A program made the translations under genes and the position numbers. DNA of 23,872 nt, from assembly GCA_034408685.1 (NCBI GenBank), contig JAWXCP010000255.1:1-23872 (forward strand). The letters run 5' to 3'. How positions within the stretch are numbered: position 1 is the stretch's first letter; every line of letters begins with the position of its first letter. Under the pieces are notes generated by a model. That model was not told where the DNA came from. It saw only the letters and a program-made list of their open reading frames with translations, and did not search any database. Positions 1 through 8,509 of this stretch are shown one piece after another. The DNA is from JANXVY01 sp034408685 (GTDB taxonomy: Bacteria; Pseudomonadota; Alphaproteobacteria; Rhizobiales; Hyphomicrobiaceae).

Positions 1-99
1 CGACCGCCTCGGCCGCGTCGCGGCGTCCATCCCGCCGGTGCCCCACAAATCCATCATCGCGATCCGCCCTTGCGCAGCGGATCAGTCGGGGTAATCAGG
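1..99. other. Unassigned sequence beyond the narH break
   Basis: This stretch replaces the expected continuation of narH. On the plus strand one frame stays open from the window edge to a TAA at about 92-94, and could be the 3' end of an unrelated gene, but I do not recognise its product. A small inverted repeat (GATCCGC and GCGGATC, 61-83) lies in it. It may be the edge of an insertion or rearrangement, or an assembly artefact near the contig end. Confidence 0.4.
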
Positions 100-186
100 T
101 ACGTTTTTACAGGTGACCGAGCAGGTATGGCAGCCAATGCATTTATCGAGGTTCAAAACCATTGCTATTTGAGCGCGGATTTTCAT
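82..186 (-). pseudogene. narH: narH 5' fragment, nitrate reductase beta subunit, interrupted
   Basis: NarH is the iron-sulfur electron-transfer subunit of membrane nitrate reductase, passing electrons from NarI to NarG. Residues 1-29 match the conserved NarH start, including the first cluster motif CIGCHTCSVTC (Cys16, Cys19, Cys22, Cys26). After Val29 similarity stops abruptly: the family normally continues with Trp-Thr, but here five unrelated residues precede a TGA. A complete NarH is about 500 residues, so this 34-codon remnant cannot work. It starts 11 nt after the narG stop with AGGA upstream, as expected for a translationally linked narGH pair. The loss is either a real disruption (insertion or deletion at about 100) or a chimeric contig end; the sequence alone cannot decide. 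Confidence 0.8.
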
Positions 187-197
187 GAGATCTGTCC

Positions 198-3100
198 TTA
201 CTCAGCCGCTGGGACTGGGGTGCCACGTTTTTCGCTGTAGGGCCGTTCGAGCCAGTCGACTGTTTTCACCTTGCGGATGATGACAAACTCGTCGCGATTG
301 GTGCCGATGGTTCCGTAATAGTTGAAGTCGTAGGCAAGCTGGGCGTAACCACCGATCATATGCGTTGGGTTGAGCACAACACGGGTCACGGAATTGTGGA
401 TGCCGCCGCGATTGCCGGTCATCTCGGAGCCGGGCACGTTCACAATCTTTTCCTGGGCATGGTACATGAAGAGGGTGCCCTCCTTCATGCGCTGAGAAAC
501 CACCGCGCGCGCAACCAACGCGCCGTTGGAATTGTAGGCTTCGACCCAATCGTTATCGACGATGCCGACCTTGGCCGCATCGGTTTCGCTGAGCCAGACG
601 ATCGGCCCGCCGCGCGACAGCGTCAGCATCAACAAGTTGTCGGTGTAGGTCGAATGGATGCCCCATTTCTGGTGCGGCGTAATAAAGTTAAGCACGATCT
701 GCTTGTGACCATTCGGCTTCAAGTTCATCACCGGTCCGGTTGTTTTAAGATCGACCGGTGAGCGGTAGACGCACAGGGATGCTCCGAAGGCGCGCATCCA
801 CAGGTGGTCCTGATACAGCTGCTGGCGACCGGTAAGCGTGCGCCAGGGAATCAACTCGTGGACGTTGGTGTAGCCGGCGTTGTAGCAAACCTTCTCGCTT
901 TCAAGACCCGACCATGTCGGTGCCGAGATGATCTTGCGCGGCTGGGCGACGACATCGCGAAAGCGGATCTTCTCGTCTTCCTTTGGCAAAGCGAGATGGG
1001 CGTGTTCGCGCCCGGTGGCTTTGGTGAGGGCTTCCCACGCCTTCACCGCGACTTCGCCGTTGGTCTCGGGCGCCATCATCAAGATGACTTCCGTGGCGTC
1101 GATATCGCTGACGATCCGGGCCAATCCCTTGTTGGCACCGTCGGTATGGACACCGTTGAGCGCCTTGAGATGCTCAACCTCGTGCCCGGTTTTCCAGGCC
1201 ATACCCTTGATGCCGTTGCCGATCTTTTCCATCAGCGGACCGAGCGCAGTGAACCGCTCGTAGGTGTGTGGGTAGTCGCGCTCGACAGCGACGACGACAG
1301 GCATGGTTTTGCCTGGGATGGGCTCGCATTCGCCCGTTTTCCAGTCCTTAGGGTCGAACGGCTGGGCGATCTCGTTAGCGCTGTCGTGCTTGATTGGGTT
1401 CAAGACGACATCGGTTTCGATGCCCAGAACTTCGGGCGCTACGGCCGAGAACGCCTTAGCGATGCCCTTGTAGACTTCCCAATCCGAACGCGCTTCCCAG
1501 GCTGGATCAACCGCGCTCGTCAGCGGATGGATAAAGGGGTGCATGTCCGATGTATTGAGGTCGTTCTTCTCGTACCAGGTGGCAGTGGGCAGCACGATGT
1601 CGGAGTAGACGCACGTCGTCGACATACGAAAATCGAGCGTCACGAGCAGGTCGAGTTTTCCTTCCGGCGCGTTCTCGTGCCAGACGACTTCTTTGGCGCG
1701 AGCGCGGCCCTCAGCACCCAGGTCCTTACCCAGCACGCCATGCGACGTGCCGAGCAGATGTTTCAAAAAGTATTCATGCCCTTTGCCTGACGAACCCAGC
1801 AGGTTAGAGCGCCAGACAAATAGGTTGCGCGGCCAGTTCTTGGGATTATCGGGATCCTCGCAGCTCATCTTCAAGCTGCCATCCTTTAGGCCCTTTGCAA
1901 CGTAGTCCTTGGGCTCCATTCCGGCAGCGGCAGCATCTTTTCCGATTTGTAGCGGGTTGGTCTCAAGTTGGGGCGCAGACGGCAGCCAGCCCATGCGCTC
2001 GGCACGGATGTTGTAGTCGATGATCGCGCCATCCCATGGTCCTGGAGGCGCTGTTGGCGACAGCAAATCCGAGACCTGCATCGTCTCATAGCGCCACTGG
2101 TCGGAGTGGGCATAAAACGACGAAGTCGAGTTCTGTTGGCGCGGCGGGCGGCCCCAATCGAGTGCGAAGGCGAGCGGCGCCCAACCGGCCTGTGGTCGCA
2201 GTTTTTCCTGGCCGACATAGTGTGCCCAGCCGCCGCCCGATTGGCCTACGCAACCACACATGACGAGCATGTTGATCACGCCGCGATAGTTCATGTCGGC
2301 GTGGTACCAGTGGTTCATGGCAGCGCCGATGATGATCATCGAGCGGCCTTTGGTCTTTTCGGCGTTGGTTGCAAATTCGCGCGCAACCTGGACGATCTTA
2401 TCGCGCGAAACGCCGGTGATTTTCTCAGCCCATGCCGGAGTATATGGGACGTCGTCGTCGAGCGACGTGGCGACATTATCGCCGCCGTAACCGCAATCGA
2501 CTCCGTAGTTGGCTAAAAACAGGTCGTGCACGGTGGCGACAAGCGTGTCGCCGTCAGCCAGCTTGAGCCTCTTTACCGGGATACGGCGCTGGAGAACGCT
2601 GGCGTGATTGGTGGAGGTGAAATGCGCGTGCTCGATGTTGCCAAAGTACGGGAAGGCGACGTCTGCGAACTCATCCTTGATGTCGGCCAATGACAGTCGA
2701 AGCTTCGTTGGTACACCGGAGGCGTTCTTTTCCTCGAGGTTCCACTTACCGGTCTCGCCCCAGCGGAAACCAATGGTGCCGCGCGGCGCGATAATGGTGC
2801 CAGAGGTCTCGTCAAATGCGACTGTCTTCCATTCTGGATTGTTAGTTTCGCCAAGACTGCCGTCGAGATCGGATGCTCGTACAAACCGGTCTGGCACGAG
2901 GTTGTCGCCTTGGCGAACGAGGCGCACCAGCATCGGCATGTCGGAGTACTGGCGGACATAGTCGCGGAAGTACGTCACCTGCCGGTCGACGTGATACTCT
3001 TTCAAGATCACGTGGCCCATGGCCATAGCGAGCGCTGAGTCTGTGCCCTGCTTAACGCTGAGCCAGATGTCGCCAAATTTTGACGCCTCCGAATAGTCGG

Positions 3101-3944
3101 GGCAGATGACGGCGCTCTTCATGCCGCGATAGCGGGCTTCCGTATAGAAATGCGCGTCTGGCGTGCGGGTCTGGGGGACGTTAGAGCCCCACAGGATAAT
3201 GAACCCGGCGTTGTACCAATCGGCACTTTCGGGCACGTCGGTCTGCTCGCCCCAGGTTTGCGGGCTGGCTGGCGGAAGGTCGCAGTACCAGTCGTAAAAC
3301 GACATCGACACGCCGCCGATCAGTGACAGGTAGCGCGATCCGGCCGCATACGAGACCATCGACATCGCGGGGATCGGCGAGAACCCGAAAATGCGATCGG
3401 GGCCGTAGACTTTGGCGGTGTAGGCGTTTGCGGCGGCGACGATTTCGGTGACTTCATCCCAGCCCGCCCGGACAAAGCCGCCGTGACCGCGCTTGCTGGT
3501 GTAGCTTGCGCGCTTGGCGGGGTCTTCGACGATCGATTTCCACGCCGCAACCGGCGTCATCGTTATGCGCGCCTCGCGCCACAACTTGACGAGCCGTGAG
3601 CGCACCAGCGGGTACTTTACGCGGTTGCCAGAGTAGAGATACCAGCTGTAGCTGGCGCCACGCGAGCATCCGCGCGGCTCGTGGTTTGGCAGGTCCGGGC
3701 GCGTGCGCGGGTAGTCGGTCTGCTGCGTCTCCCATGTGACGATGCCGCCTTTGACGTAGATTTTCCACGAACATGAGCCGGTGCAATTGGCGCCATGAGT
3801 CGAGCGCACGATCTTGTCGTGCTGCCAGCGCGAGCGATAGCCATCCTCCCAGGAGCGATCTTCGCTCGTGGTCGTTCCGTGACCATTCGAGAACGGCTCG
3901 GAGACTTTGTTAAAGAACGTCAGTCGGTCGAGAAAGTGGCTCAT
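198..3944 (-). CDS. narG: Respiratory nitrate reductase alpha (catalytic) subunit NarG
   Basis: NarG reduces nitrate to nitrite on the cytoplasmic face of the inner membrane, using a Mo-bis-MGD cofactor, with electrons from quinol via NarI and NarH. The 1248 residues match the usual full length. The N-terminal cluster motif is intact: His50, Cys54, Cys58 and Cys93 (HGANCTGSCSW, then RGC). Asp222 in the FYDWYCDLPPASPQ segment corresponds to the conserved molybdenum ligand. No frameshift is seen from the MSHFLDRL start to the stop. The start has GAGGG upstream. The gene follows narK by 51 bp and was evidently followed by narH, which is broken. With NarH missing and narJ and narI outside the window, function in this strain is uncertain even though this gene looks intact. 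Confidence 0.98.
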   Translation of the reverse strand: MSHFLDRLTFFNKVSEPFSNGHGTTTSEDRSWEDGYRSRWQHDKIVRSTHGANCTGSCSWKIYVKGGIVTWETQQTDYPRTRPDLPNHEPRGCSRGASYSWYLYSGNRVKYPLVRSRLVKLWREARITMTPVAAWKSIVEDPAKRASYTSKRGHGGFVRAGWDEVTEIVAAANAYTAKVYGPDRIFGFSPIPAMSMVSYAAGSRYLSLIGGVSMSFYDWYCDLPPASPQTWGEQTDVPESADWYNAGFIILWGSNVPQTRTPDAHFYTEARYRGMKSAVICPDYSEASKFGDIWLSVKQGTDSALAMAMGHVILKEYHVDRQVTYFRDYVRQYSDMPMLVRLVRQGDNLVPDRFVRASDLDGSLGETNNPEWKTVAFDETSGTIIAPRGTIGFRWGETGKWNLEEKNASGVPTKLRLSLADIKDEFADVAFPYFGNIEHAHFTSTNHASVLQRRIPVKRLKLADGDTLVATVHDLFLANYGVDCGYGGDNVATSLDDDVPYTPAWAEKITGVSRDKIVQVAREFATNAEKTKGRSMIIIGAAMNHWYHADMNYRGVINMLVMCGCVGQSGGGWAHYVGQEKLRPQAGWAPLAFALDWGRPPRQQNSTSSFYAHSDQWRYETMQVSDLLSPTAPPGPWDGAIIDYNIRAERMGWLPSAPQLETNPLQIGKDAAAAGMEPKDYVAKGLKDGSLKMSCEDPDNPKNWPRNLFVWRSNLLGSSGKGHEYFLKHLLGTSHGVLGKDLGAEGRARAKEVVWHENAPEGKLDLLVTLDFRMSTTCVYSDIVLPTATWYEKNDLNTSDMHPFIHPLTSAVDPAWEARSDWEVYKGIAKAFSAVAPEVLGIETDVVLNPIKHDSANEIAQPFDPKDWKTGECEPIPGKTMPVVVAVERDYPHTYERFTALGPLMEKIGNGIKGMAWKTGHEVEHLKALNGVHTDGANKGLARIVSDIDATEVILMMAPETNGEVAVKAWEALTKATGREHAHLALPKEDEKIRFRDVVAQPRKIISAPTWSGLESEKVCYNAGYTNVHELIPWRTLTGRQQLYQDHLWMRAFGASLCVYRSPVDLKTTGPVMNLKPNGHKQIVLNFITPHQKWGIHSTYTDNLLMLTLSRGGPIVWLSETDAAKVGIVDNDWVEAYNSNGALVARAVVSQRMKEGTLFMYHAQEKIVNVPGSEMTGNRGGIHNSVTRVVLNPTHMIGGYAQLAYDFNYYGTIGTNRDEFVIIRKVKTVDWLERPYSEKRGTPVPAAE

Positions 3945-3961
3945 AACTGGCCCTCAATTGT

Positions 3962-3983
3962 GCGGGATGTCAGCGGGATGTCA
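3962..3983. repeat. 11-bp perfect tandem duplication in the narK-narG spacer
   Basis: GCGGGATGTCA occurs twice back to back. It fills about half of the 51-bp gap between the narK stop and the narG start and lies upstream of the narG ribosome site. It may be a replication slip; no regulatory role is evident. Confidence 0.85.
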
Positions 3984-3995
3984 CTTGGCTCAAAT

Positions 3996-6764
3996 CTATT
4001 GGGCAGGTGTCATTGGCGGGGACTGCAACGGCGAGTTCGAGCCGCCATGTTCGACATCAAACAGCAGACCGCCCGGGCGCGTGTAGAACCACCAGGTGAT
4101 CGCGATGCAGCTTACGTAGAACGCGAGGAAGGCATACAGGGCTGCCTCCGGGCCGCCGGTCGCCGCGATCGATGTACCGAAACTTTTTGGAATAAAGAAA
4201 GCGCCGTAAGCTGCGATGGCAGACGTGAAACCAATGATCGCGGCAGCCTCTTTGTCCGACTGGCGAACGCGGTCAGCGGTCGAGAGGCCGGGCTCAAGGC
4301 GCGCCACTTCTTTGCGCATGATGGCCGGGATCATCTGGAAGGTGGAGGCATTGCCGACGCCGGTGGCGGCAAACAGGAACAGGAAGCTTGCGAAGAACAC
4401 CGGGAATGCCGATGGACTGCCCTTCATACCGATCGCATACAGCACGCCGAGTACGCCAATGCTCATGGCGATGAAGACCCAAAACGTGATCCGCCCGCCG
4501 CCGATCCGGTCGCAGGCCTTGCCAGATGCCGCCCGCGCCAGCGCGCCCACCAGTGGGCCAAGGAATGCGTATTGTAGCACGTTGATGTCAGGAAATAGGA
4601 TCTTTGCTAACAGCGGGAACGCTGCCGAGAAGCCGATGAACGAGCCGAAAGTACCGGTGTAGAGCCAGCACATGATCCAGTTGTGGGTCCGGCTGAAGAT
4701 GACCGACTGGTCGGCGAATGACGCCTTCATCGTCGCGATGTCGTTCATGCCGAACCACGCCGCGAATGCCGACGCGATAATAAATGCAACGAACACGTAG
4801 CCGGCATTCTGGAGCCACAACGTAGTCTTCACACCGCCGATGGTGGCAGTTTGCGGCTCGCCACCGAGCCACCCGAATACGCCAACGGTGATGGCAAGCG
4901 GCACCACGAACTGGACGACGCTGACGCCGAGGTTGCCAAGGCCCGCGTTGATGGCGAGCGCGTTGCCCTTTTCAGCCTTCGGGAAGAAGAACGAGATGTT
5001 GGCCATCGACGAGGCGAAATTGCCGCCGCCAAATCCGCACAACAGGGCGAGGACCAGGAAGATCCAATAGGGCGTCTGGGGGTTTTGGACCGCATAGCCC
5101 ATGCCGAGTGCTGGTATCAGCAGCGACCAGGTGGCCAGTGTCGTCCACAACCTGCCGCCGACGATCGCAGGCATGAAACTATAAAAGATGCGCAGCGTTG
5201 CGCCCGACAGCCCGGGAAGCGAGGCGAGCCAAAACAACTGCTCGTTGGTGAAGGCGAAGCCTACGGACGGCAATTTGGCAACGACGACCGACCACACCAT
5301 CCAGACCGAGAATGACAACAGCAGACACGGCACCGAGATCCAAAGGTTCCGTCGCGCGATGGCGCGGCCTTCGGTATCCCAGAACGTCTTGTCTTCCGGG
5401 CGCCAGTCTTTGATTGCTCCGGTGGCTGCTAGCGCGCCATGCTGGACTGGACCATGGATGGGTCGCATTTCGGGAAGTTCGGGCAGCGCATGAGGGGCAA
5501 TGCCCGACAATGCTGCTTCTTTTTCCATCTGCCGAACCGCGGTGTGCATCCACAGCAGCGAAATCGACGCGATTAGGAACAGGAGCCAGAAGCAACTCTG
5601 CCAGACACCTGTGAGATCGTTCAAAGCGCCGAATGCGATTGGCAAGATGAAGCCGCCAAGGCCACCGACGAGGCCAACGACACCGCCAACCGATCCGACG
5701 CGATCGGGATAGTAGACCGGGATGTGTTTGTAGACGGCCGCTTTACCGAGGCTCATGAAGAAGCCGAGCACAAACGTGACGATGACAAAGCCCGTAAGGC
5801 TCATACTGGTCGAGAACGTCACCGGCCCGCGAATGCCTTCGACAACATATTGCGTTGGCGGATAGGACAGAATGAACGCGCAGATGACCGAGACGGTAAA
5901 AGTCCAGTACATGATCCGGCGCGCGCCGAACTTGTCTGATAGATGCCCGCCATAGGCGCGGAAGATCGACGCCGGGATGGAATAGGCCGCAGCGATCATG
6001 CCAGCGGTGGTGATGTCGAGCCCGTAGACACCGATCAGATAGCGCGGCAGCCATAGAGCCAGGGCAACGAACGCGCCGAACACGAAGAAATAGTAGAGCG
6101 AAAAACGCCAGACCTGGACGTTCTTCAGCGGCTCCATCATCGCTGAAAGCGGTTCGGGCTTTTGGCCAGTTTCGCGGCGGCGGGCGAGGTCGGGGTCATC
6201 CTTCGTGAACAGGAAGAAGATGACCGCCGTGACCGCCAGGGCAACGGCCCACACCAAAGCGACGGTTTTCCAGCCGTAGGCCACCATGATGACGGGAGCT
6301 GCAAACTTGGTGACGGCGGCACCAACATTGCCGGCGCCGAAGATACCCAGTGCGGTCCCCTGCTTTTCTTTGGGGAACCATTTCGACACGTAGGCGATGC
6401 CGACCGAGAACGACCCGCCGGCGATGCCAACACCGAGTGCGGCAAGCAGGAACGTCGGGTAGTCGTAGGCAAACGTCAGGAGTGCGGTCATGACGGCAGC
6501 TGACAGCATCGTAAACGTGTAGACGATACGCCCACCATATTGGTCGGCCCAGATGCCAAGCATCAAGCGTATCAACGAGCCAGTGAGGATTGGCGTTCCG
6601 ACGAGCAGGCCGAACTGCGTGTCGTTGAGGCCGAGATCTTTTTTGATCTGGATGCCGATGATGGCAAAGATCGTCCAGACAGCGAAACAGATCGTGAAGG
6701 CGAACGTCGATAACCAGAGCGCGCGTTGTTGGTCACCAGCGTTGATATCGATCCCTACCGACAT
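3996..6764 (-). CDS. narK: Fused NarK1-NarK2 nitrate/nitrite transporter
   Basis: This 922-residue protein is two major-facilitator domains in tandem, each of about 12 membrane helices (roughly residues 15-410 and 470-895), joined by a Pro-rich cytoplasmic linker (about 412-470). Each half has the nitrate-transporter signatures: GIAGGSFSVGIAYVSKWFPK near 113-132 and GLVGGLGGFILP near 364 in the first; GFGGGNFASSMANISFFFPK near 577-596 and a matching segment near 845-859 in the second. Substrate-binding Arg candidates are Arg66 and Arg269, then Arg525 and Arg744. In Paracoccus such a fusion combines a nitrate/proton symporter with a nitrate/nitrite antiporter. It is first in the narKGH operon, as expected for import of nitrate to a cytoplasmic NarG. 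An FNR-type box lies about 79 bp upstream. Confidence 0.96.
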   Translation of the reverse strand: MSVGIDINAGDQQRALWLSTFAFTICFAVWTIFAIIGIQIKKDLGLNDTQFGLLVGTPILTGSLIRLMLGIWADQYGGRIVYTFTMLSAAVMTALLTFAYDYPTFLLAALGVGIAGGSFSVGIAYVSKWFPKEKQGTALGIFGAGNVGAAVTKFAAPVIMVAYGWKTVALVWAVALAVTAVIFFLFTKDDPDLARRRETGQKPEPLSAMMEPLKNVQVWRFSLYYFFVFGAFVALALWLPRYLIGVYGLDITTAGMIAAAYSIPASIFRAYGGHLSDKFGARRIMYWTFTVSVICAFILSYPPTQYVVEGIRGPVTFSTSMSLTGFVIVTFVLGFFMSLGKAAVYKHIPVYYPDRVGSVGGVVGLVGGLGGFILPIAFGALNDLTGVWQSCFWLLFLIASISLLWMHTAVRQMEKEAALSGIAPHALPELPEMRPIHGPVQHGALAATGAIKDWRPEDKTFWDTEGRAIARRNLWISVPCLLLSFSVWMVWSVVVAKLPSVGFAFTNEQLFWLASLPGLSGATLRIFYSFMPAIVGGRLWTTLATWSLLIPALGMGYAVQNPQTPYWIFLVLALLCGFGGGNFASSMANISFFFPKAEKGNALAINAGLGNLGVSVVQFVVPLAITVGVFGWLGGEPQTATIGGVKTTLWLQNAGYVFVAFIIASAFAAWFGMNDIATMKASFADQSVIFSRTHNWIMCWLYTGTFGSFIGFSAAFPLLAKILFPDINVLQYAFLGPLVGALARAASGKACDRIGGGRITFWVFIAMSIGVLGVLYAIGMKGSPSAFPVFFASFLFLFAATGVGNASTFQMIPAIMRKEVARLEPGLSTADRVRQSDKEAAAIIGFTSAIAAYGAFFIPKSFGTSIAATGGPEAALYAFLAFYVSCIAITWWFYTRPGGLLFDVEHGGSNSPLQSPPMTPAQ

Positions 6765-6836
6765 GTTGGTCCCCAGTCCTCAATGGTCGATCTCAATGAC
6801 CCGGGACAAGAGTTCATTCAAAACCGCCGCTGCGAA

Positions 6837-6850
6837 TTGATTGTGATCAA
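6837..6850. promoter_or_regulatory. Perfect FNR/DNR-type box upstream of narK
   Basis: The sequence TTGATTGTGATCAA is the ideal palindrome TTGAT-N4-ATCAA bound by FNR, ANR, DNR and NarR proteins. Its centre is about 79 bp upstream of the narK start. That would allow class II activation (centre at -41.5) with a leader of about 38 nt. The regulator gene starts about 184 bp away on the other side, so the box most likely serves narKGH. The rest of the 263-bp divergent gap (6765-7027) is AT-richer and holds no other clear site. Confidence 0.85.
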
Positions 6851-7015
6851 GCGCTTACGCTTCACGGTAAGTTTCAAGAGTGTCGAGACACATTTTCAGG
6901 ACAGTCGCTGCTGAAGATCAGGCTGCAAACATCCGCAGCGCAATTTAAGAATTAACATAAGTCAAGTCGGCGAAGATCCACTGTGCTAGCGTTGCAAATC
7001 ACGACCCTTTGCATT

Positions 7016-7022
7016 GAGGAGG
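7016..7022 (+). promoter_or_regulatory. Strong ribosome binding site that fixes the Crp/Fnr start
   Basis: GAGGAGG lies 5 nt before a TTG codon at 7028. The upstream in-frame GTG at 6983 lacks a comparable site, so TTG is the favoured start. Confidence 0.7.
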
Positions 7023-7027
7023 ATCGC

Positions 7028-7726
7028 TTGCGGCGCGAAGATGAGGACGAGGTTCGTCGGCTGCCTCTACTCACTGGCGTCGCCGAGACCCACATAACAT
7101 TTTTGCTGAAGAACGCATTTTTGCAGCGGTTTCCAGCGCACGTGGAACTCATTCGTGAGAATGAGCCTGCCGACTTCTTGTATGTGATTGTTGATGGCCA
7201 GATCGAATTGTACGCGGCCTTTCGTGATCGCGAGACGACGGTCGCAGTGCTCGAACCGGGTCAAAGCTTTATCGTGGCAGCCGTCGTGTTGGACCGTGTT
7301 TATCTCAAGTCGGCGCGGACCCTGGCACCGTCGCGCATGCTTATGATTCCAGCCGAGGCGGTGCGCCACGTCTTTGGAACCGATGCGGCGTTCGCGCGCG
7401 CGATTGCTGAGGAACTGGCGTTGGCCTATCGGGCCGTCGTCAAAGAAATCAAAAATCAGAAACTGCGGTCCGGGCTGGAACGGCTTGCCAACTGGCTAAT
7501 CGCCAGAGACCGGGAAGTCGGTTCGGAATGTAAGTTTGACCTCCCCTATGACAAAAAGATTCTTGCCTCTCGCCTTGGTATGGCGCCCGAAGTCTTGTCA
7601 CGCTCGTTTTCGGCCTTGGCTGGCTACAACGTGGAAGTGGCTGGACGTCACGTGACCTTACATGATCGCGAGGCCCTGCTACGCTTGGCCAAACCGAGCC
7701 CAACGATCGACGATCCGTTGACTTGA
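7028..7726 (+). CDS. Crp/Fnr family regulator, NarR/DNR-like, without FNR cysteines
   Basis: A transcription factor of about 232 residues with an N-terminal cyclic-nucleotide-binding-type beta-barrel (about 10-115), a dimerisation helix and a C-terminal winged helix (about 170-205). The recognition helix contains Glu-x-x-Ser-Arg (APEVLSR), the spacing by which FNR-type proteins read TTGAT half-sites; a perfect TTGAT-N4-ATCAA box lies in the divergent narK promoter. The N-terminal cysteine cluster of oxygen-sensing FNR is absent: only one Cys remains, in the linker before the HTH. This fits the DNR/NnrR/NarR groups, which respond to NO or to nitrate/nitrite. Divergent placement next to narKGH favours a NarR-like role, but the signal cannot be read from sequence. 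The TTG start is chosen for the GAGGAGG site; a GTG start at 6983 would add 15 residues. Confidence 0.88.
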   Translation: MRREDEDEVRRLPLLTGVAETHITFLLKNAFLQRFPAHVELIRENEPADFLYVIVDGQIELYAAFRDRETTVAVLEPGQSFIVAAVVLDRVYLKSARTLAPSRMLMIPAEAVRHVFGTDAAFARAIAEELALAYRAVVKEIKNQKLRSGLERLANWLIARDREVGSECKFDLPYDKKILASRLGMAPEVLSRSFSALAGYNVEVAGRHVTLHDREALLRLAKPSPTIDDPLT

Positions 7727-7770
7727 TGGCCGCTCCAACCGGCTCGGACGGTGCTAGGCGCTCGTTTTGA

Positions 7771-8508
7771 TCAACCGGCCGAACGAGAGGACGAAAGCCC
7801 GGCCGCGTTGAGTTCCAATCGGCCGTCGCGCAGATTAAAAATATGGTCGAAGCGGTCGAAGATCTTATCGTCGTGGGTGACCGCGATAATGGCGGCGTCC
7901 TGCTCAACGGCCACCTTGCGCAGCAGGTCCATGACGATGCCGGCGCGCTTGGAGTCGAGTGCGGCCGTTGGCTCGTCGGCCAAGATGATGCGAGGGCGGT
8001 TGGCGAGCGCCCGGGCGATGGCGACGCGCTGTGCTTCACCGCCCGAGAGCTGAGCCGGCATTGACGACGTGCGATGGCCAACCTCCAGATAGTCGAGCAG
8101 CTCTAGCGCGCGCGCACGCGCGGTGACGGCATCTGCGCCAGCCAGTTGCAGGACGAGCGCGACGTTGTCGCTCGCGTCGAGAAACGGGATCAGGTTGTGG
8201 AACTGGAAGATGAAGCCGATCTTGTCGAGCCGGAGCTGACGTAAGTTCGAGCGTAGCCATTTCCCATTTTCGAGCACCCGCTCCCCGTCAAGTTCCATCG
8301 ATCCAGAATTCGGGTCGAGAATGCAGCCGATCACGTTTAGAAGCGTCGTTTTGCCGGAGCCAGATGGCCCAAGCAGGGCGACCACCTGGCCGGGAAAGAT
8401 GTCGATCGAAACATCGCGCAGCGCATCGACGCGCGATGGCCCCTCGCCGAAGTGCTTCGACACATGCTCGACGCGCACCAGCGGGTGGGATCCCTGTAAT
8501 TGTCCCAT
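7771..8508 (-). CDS. ABC transporter ATPase, MacB/LolD/DevA type
   Basis: A 245-residue cytoplasmic ATPase with all motifs intact: Walker A GPSGSGKT (47-54), Q-loop Gln102, signature LSGGE (154-158), Walker B IILADEP (174-180) and the H-loop His212. This family powers FtsX-type permeases that work by mechanotransmission, together with a periplasmic adaptor and an outer-membrane channel. It is the last gene of the tetR-adaptor-permease-ATPase operon; its ATG follows the permease stop by one base (TGACATG on the coding strand). The substrate is unknown; efflux of a toxic compound or export of a lipid or peptide are possible. Confidence 0.95.
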   Translation of the reverse strand: MGQLQGSHPLVRVEHVSKHFGEGPSRVDALRDVSIDIFPGQVVALLGPSGSGKTTLLNVIGCILDPNSGSMELDGERVLENGKWLRSNLRQLRLDKIGFIFQFHNLIPFLDASDNVALVLQLAGADAVTARARALELLDYLEVGHRTSSMPAQLSGGEAQRVAIARALANRPRIILADEPTAALDSKRAGIVMDLLRKVAVEQDAAIIAVTHDDKIFDRFDHIFNLRDGRLELNAAGLSSSRSAG

Positions 8509-8509
8509 G

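Noticed and set aside
804..1790. Long plus-strand frame of 328 codons
   Set aside because: It is antisense to narG, whose protein is conserved throughout; it has no family resemblance and no ribosome site.
3795..4577. Plus-strand frame of 260 codons over the narG-narK junction
   Set aside because: It is antisense to two well-identified genes and spans their intergenic gap; the product is low in hydrophobic core residues and Arg-rich, typical of a shadow frame.
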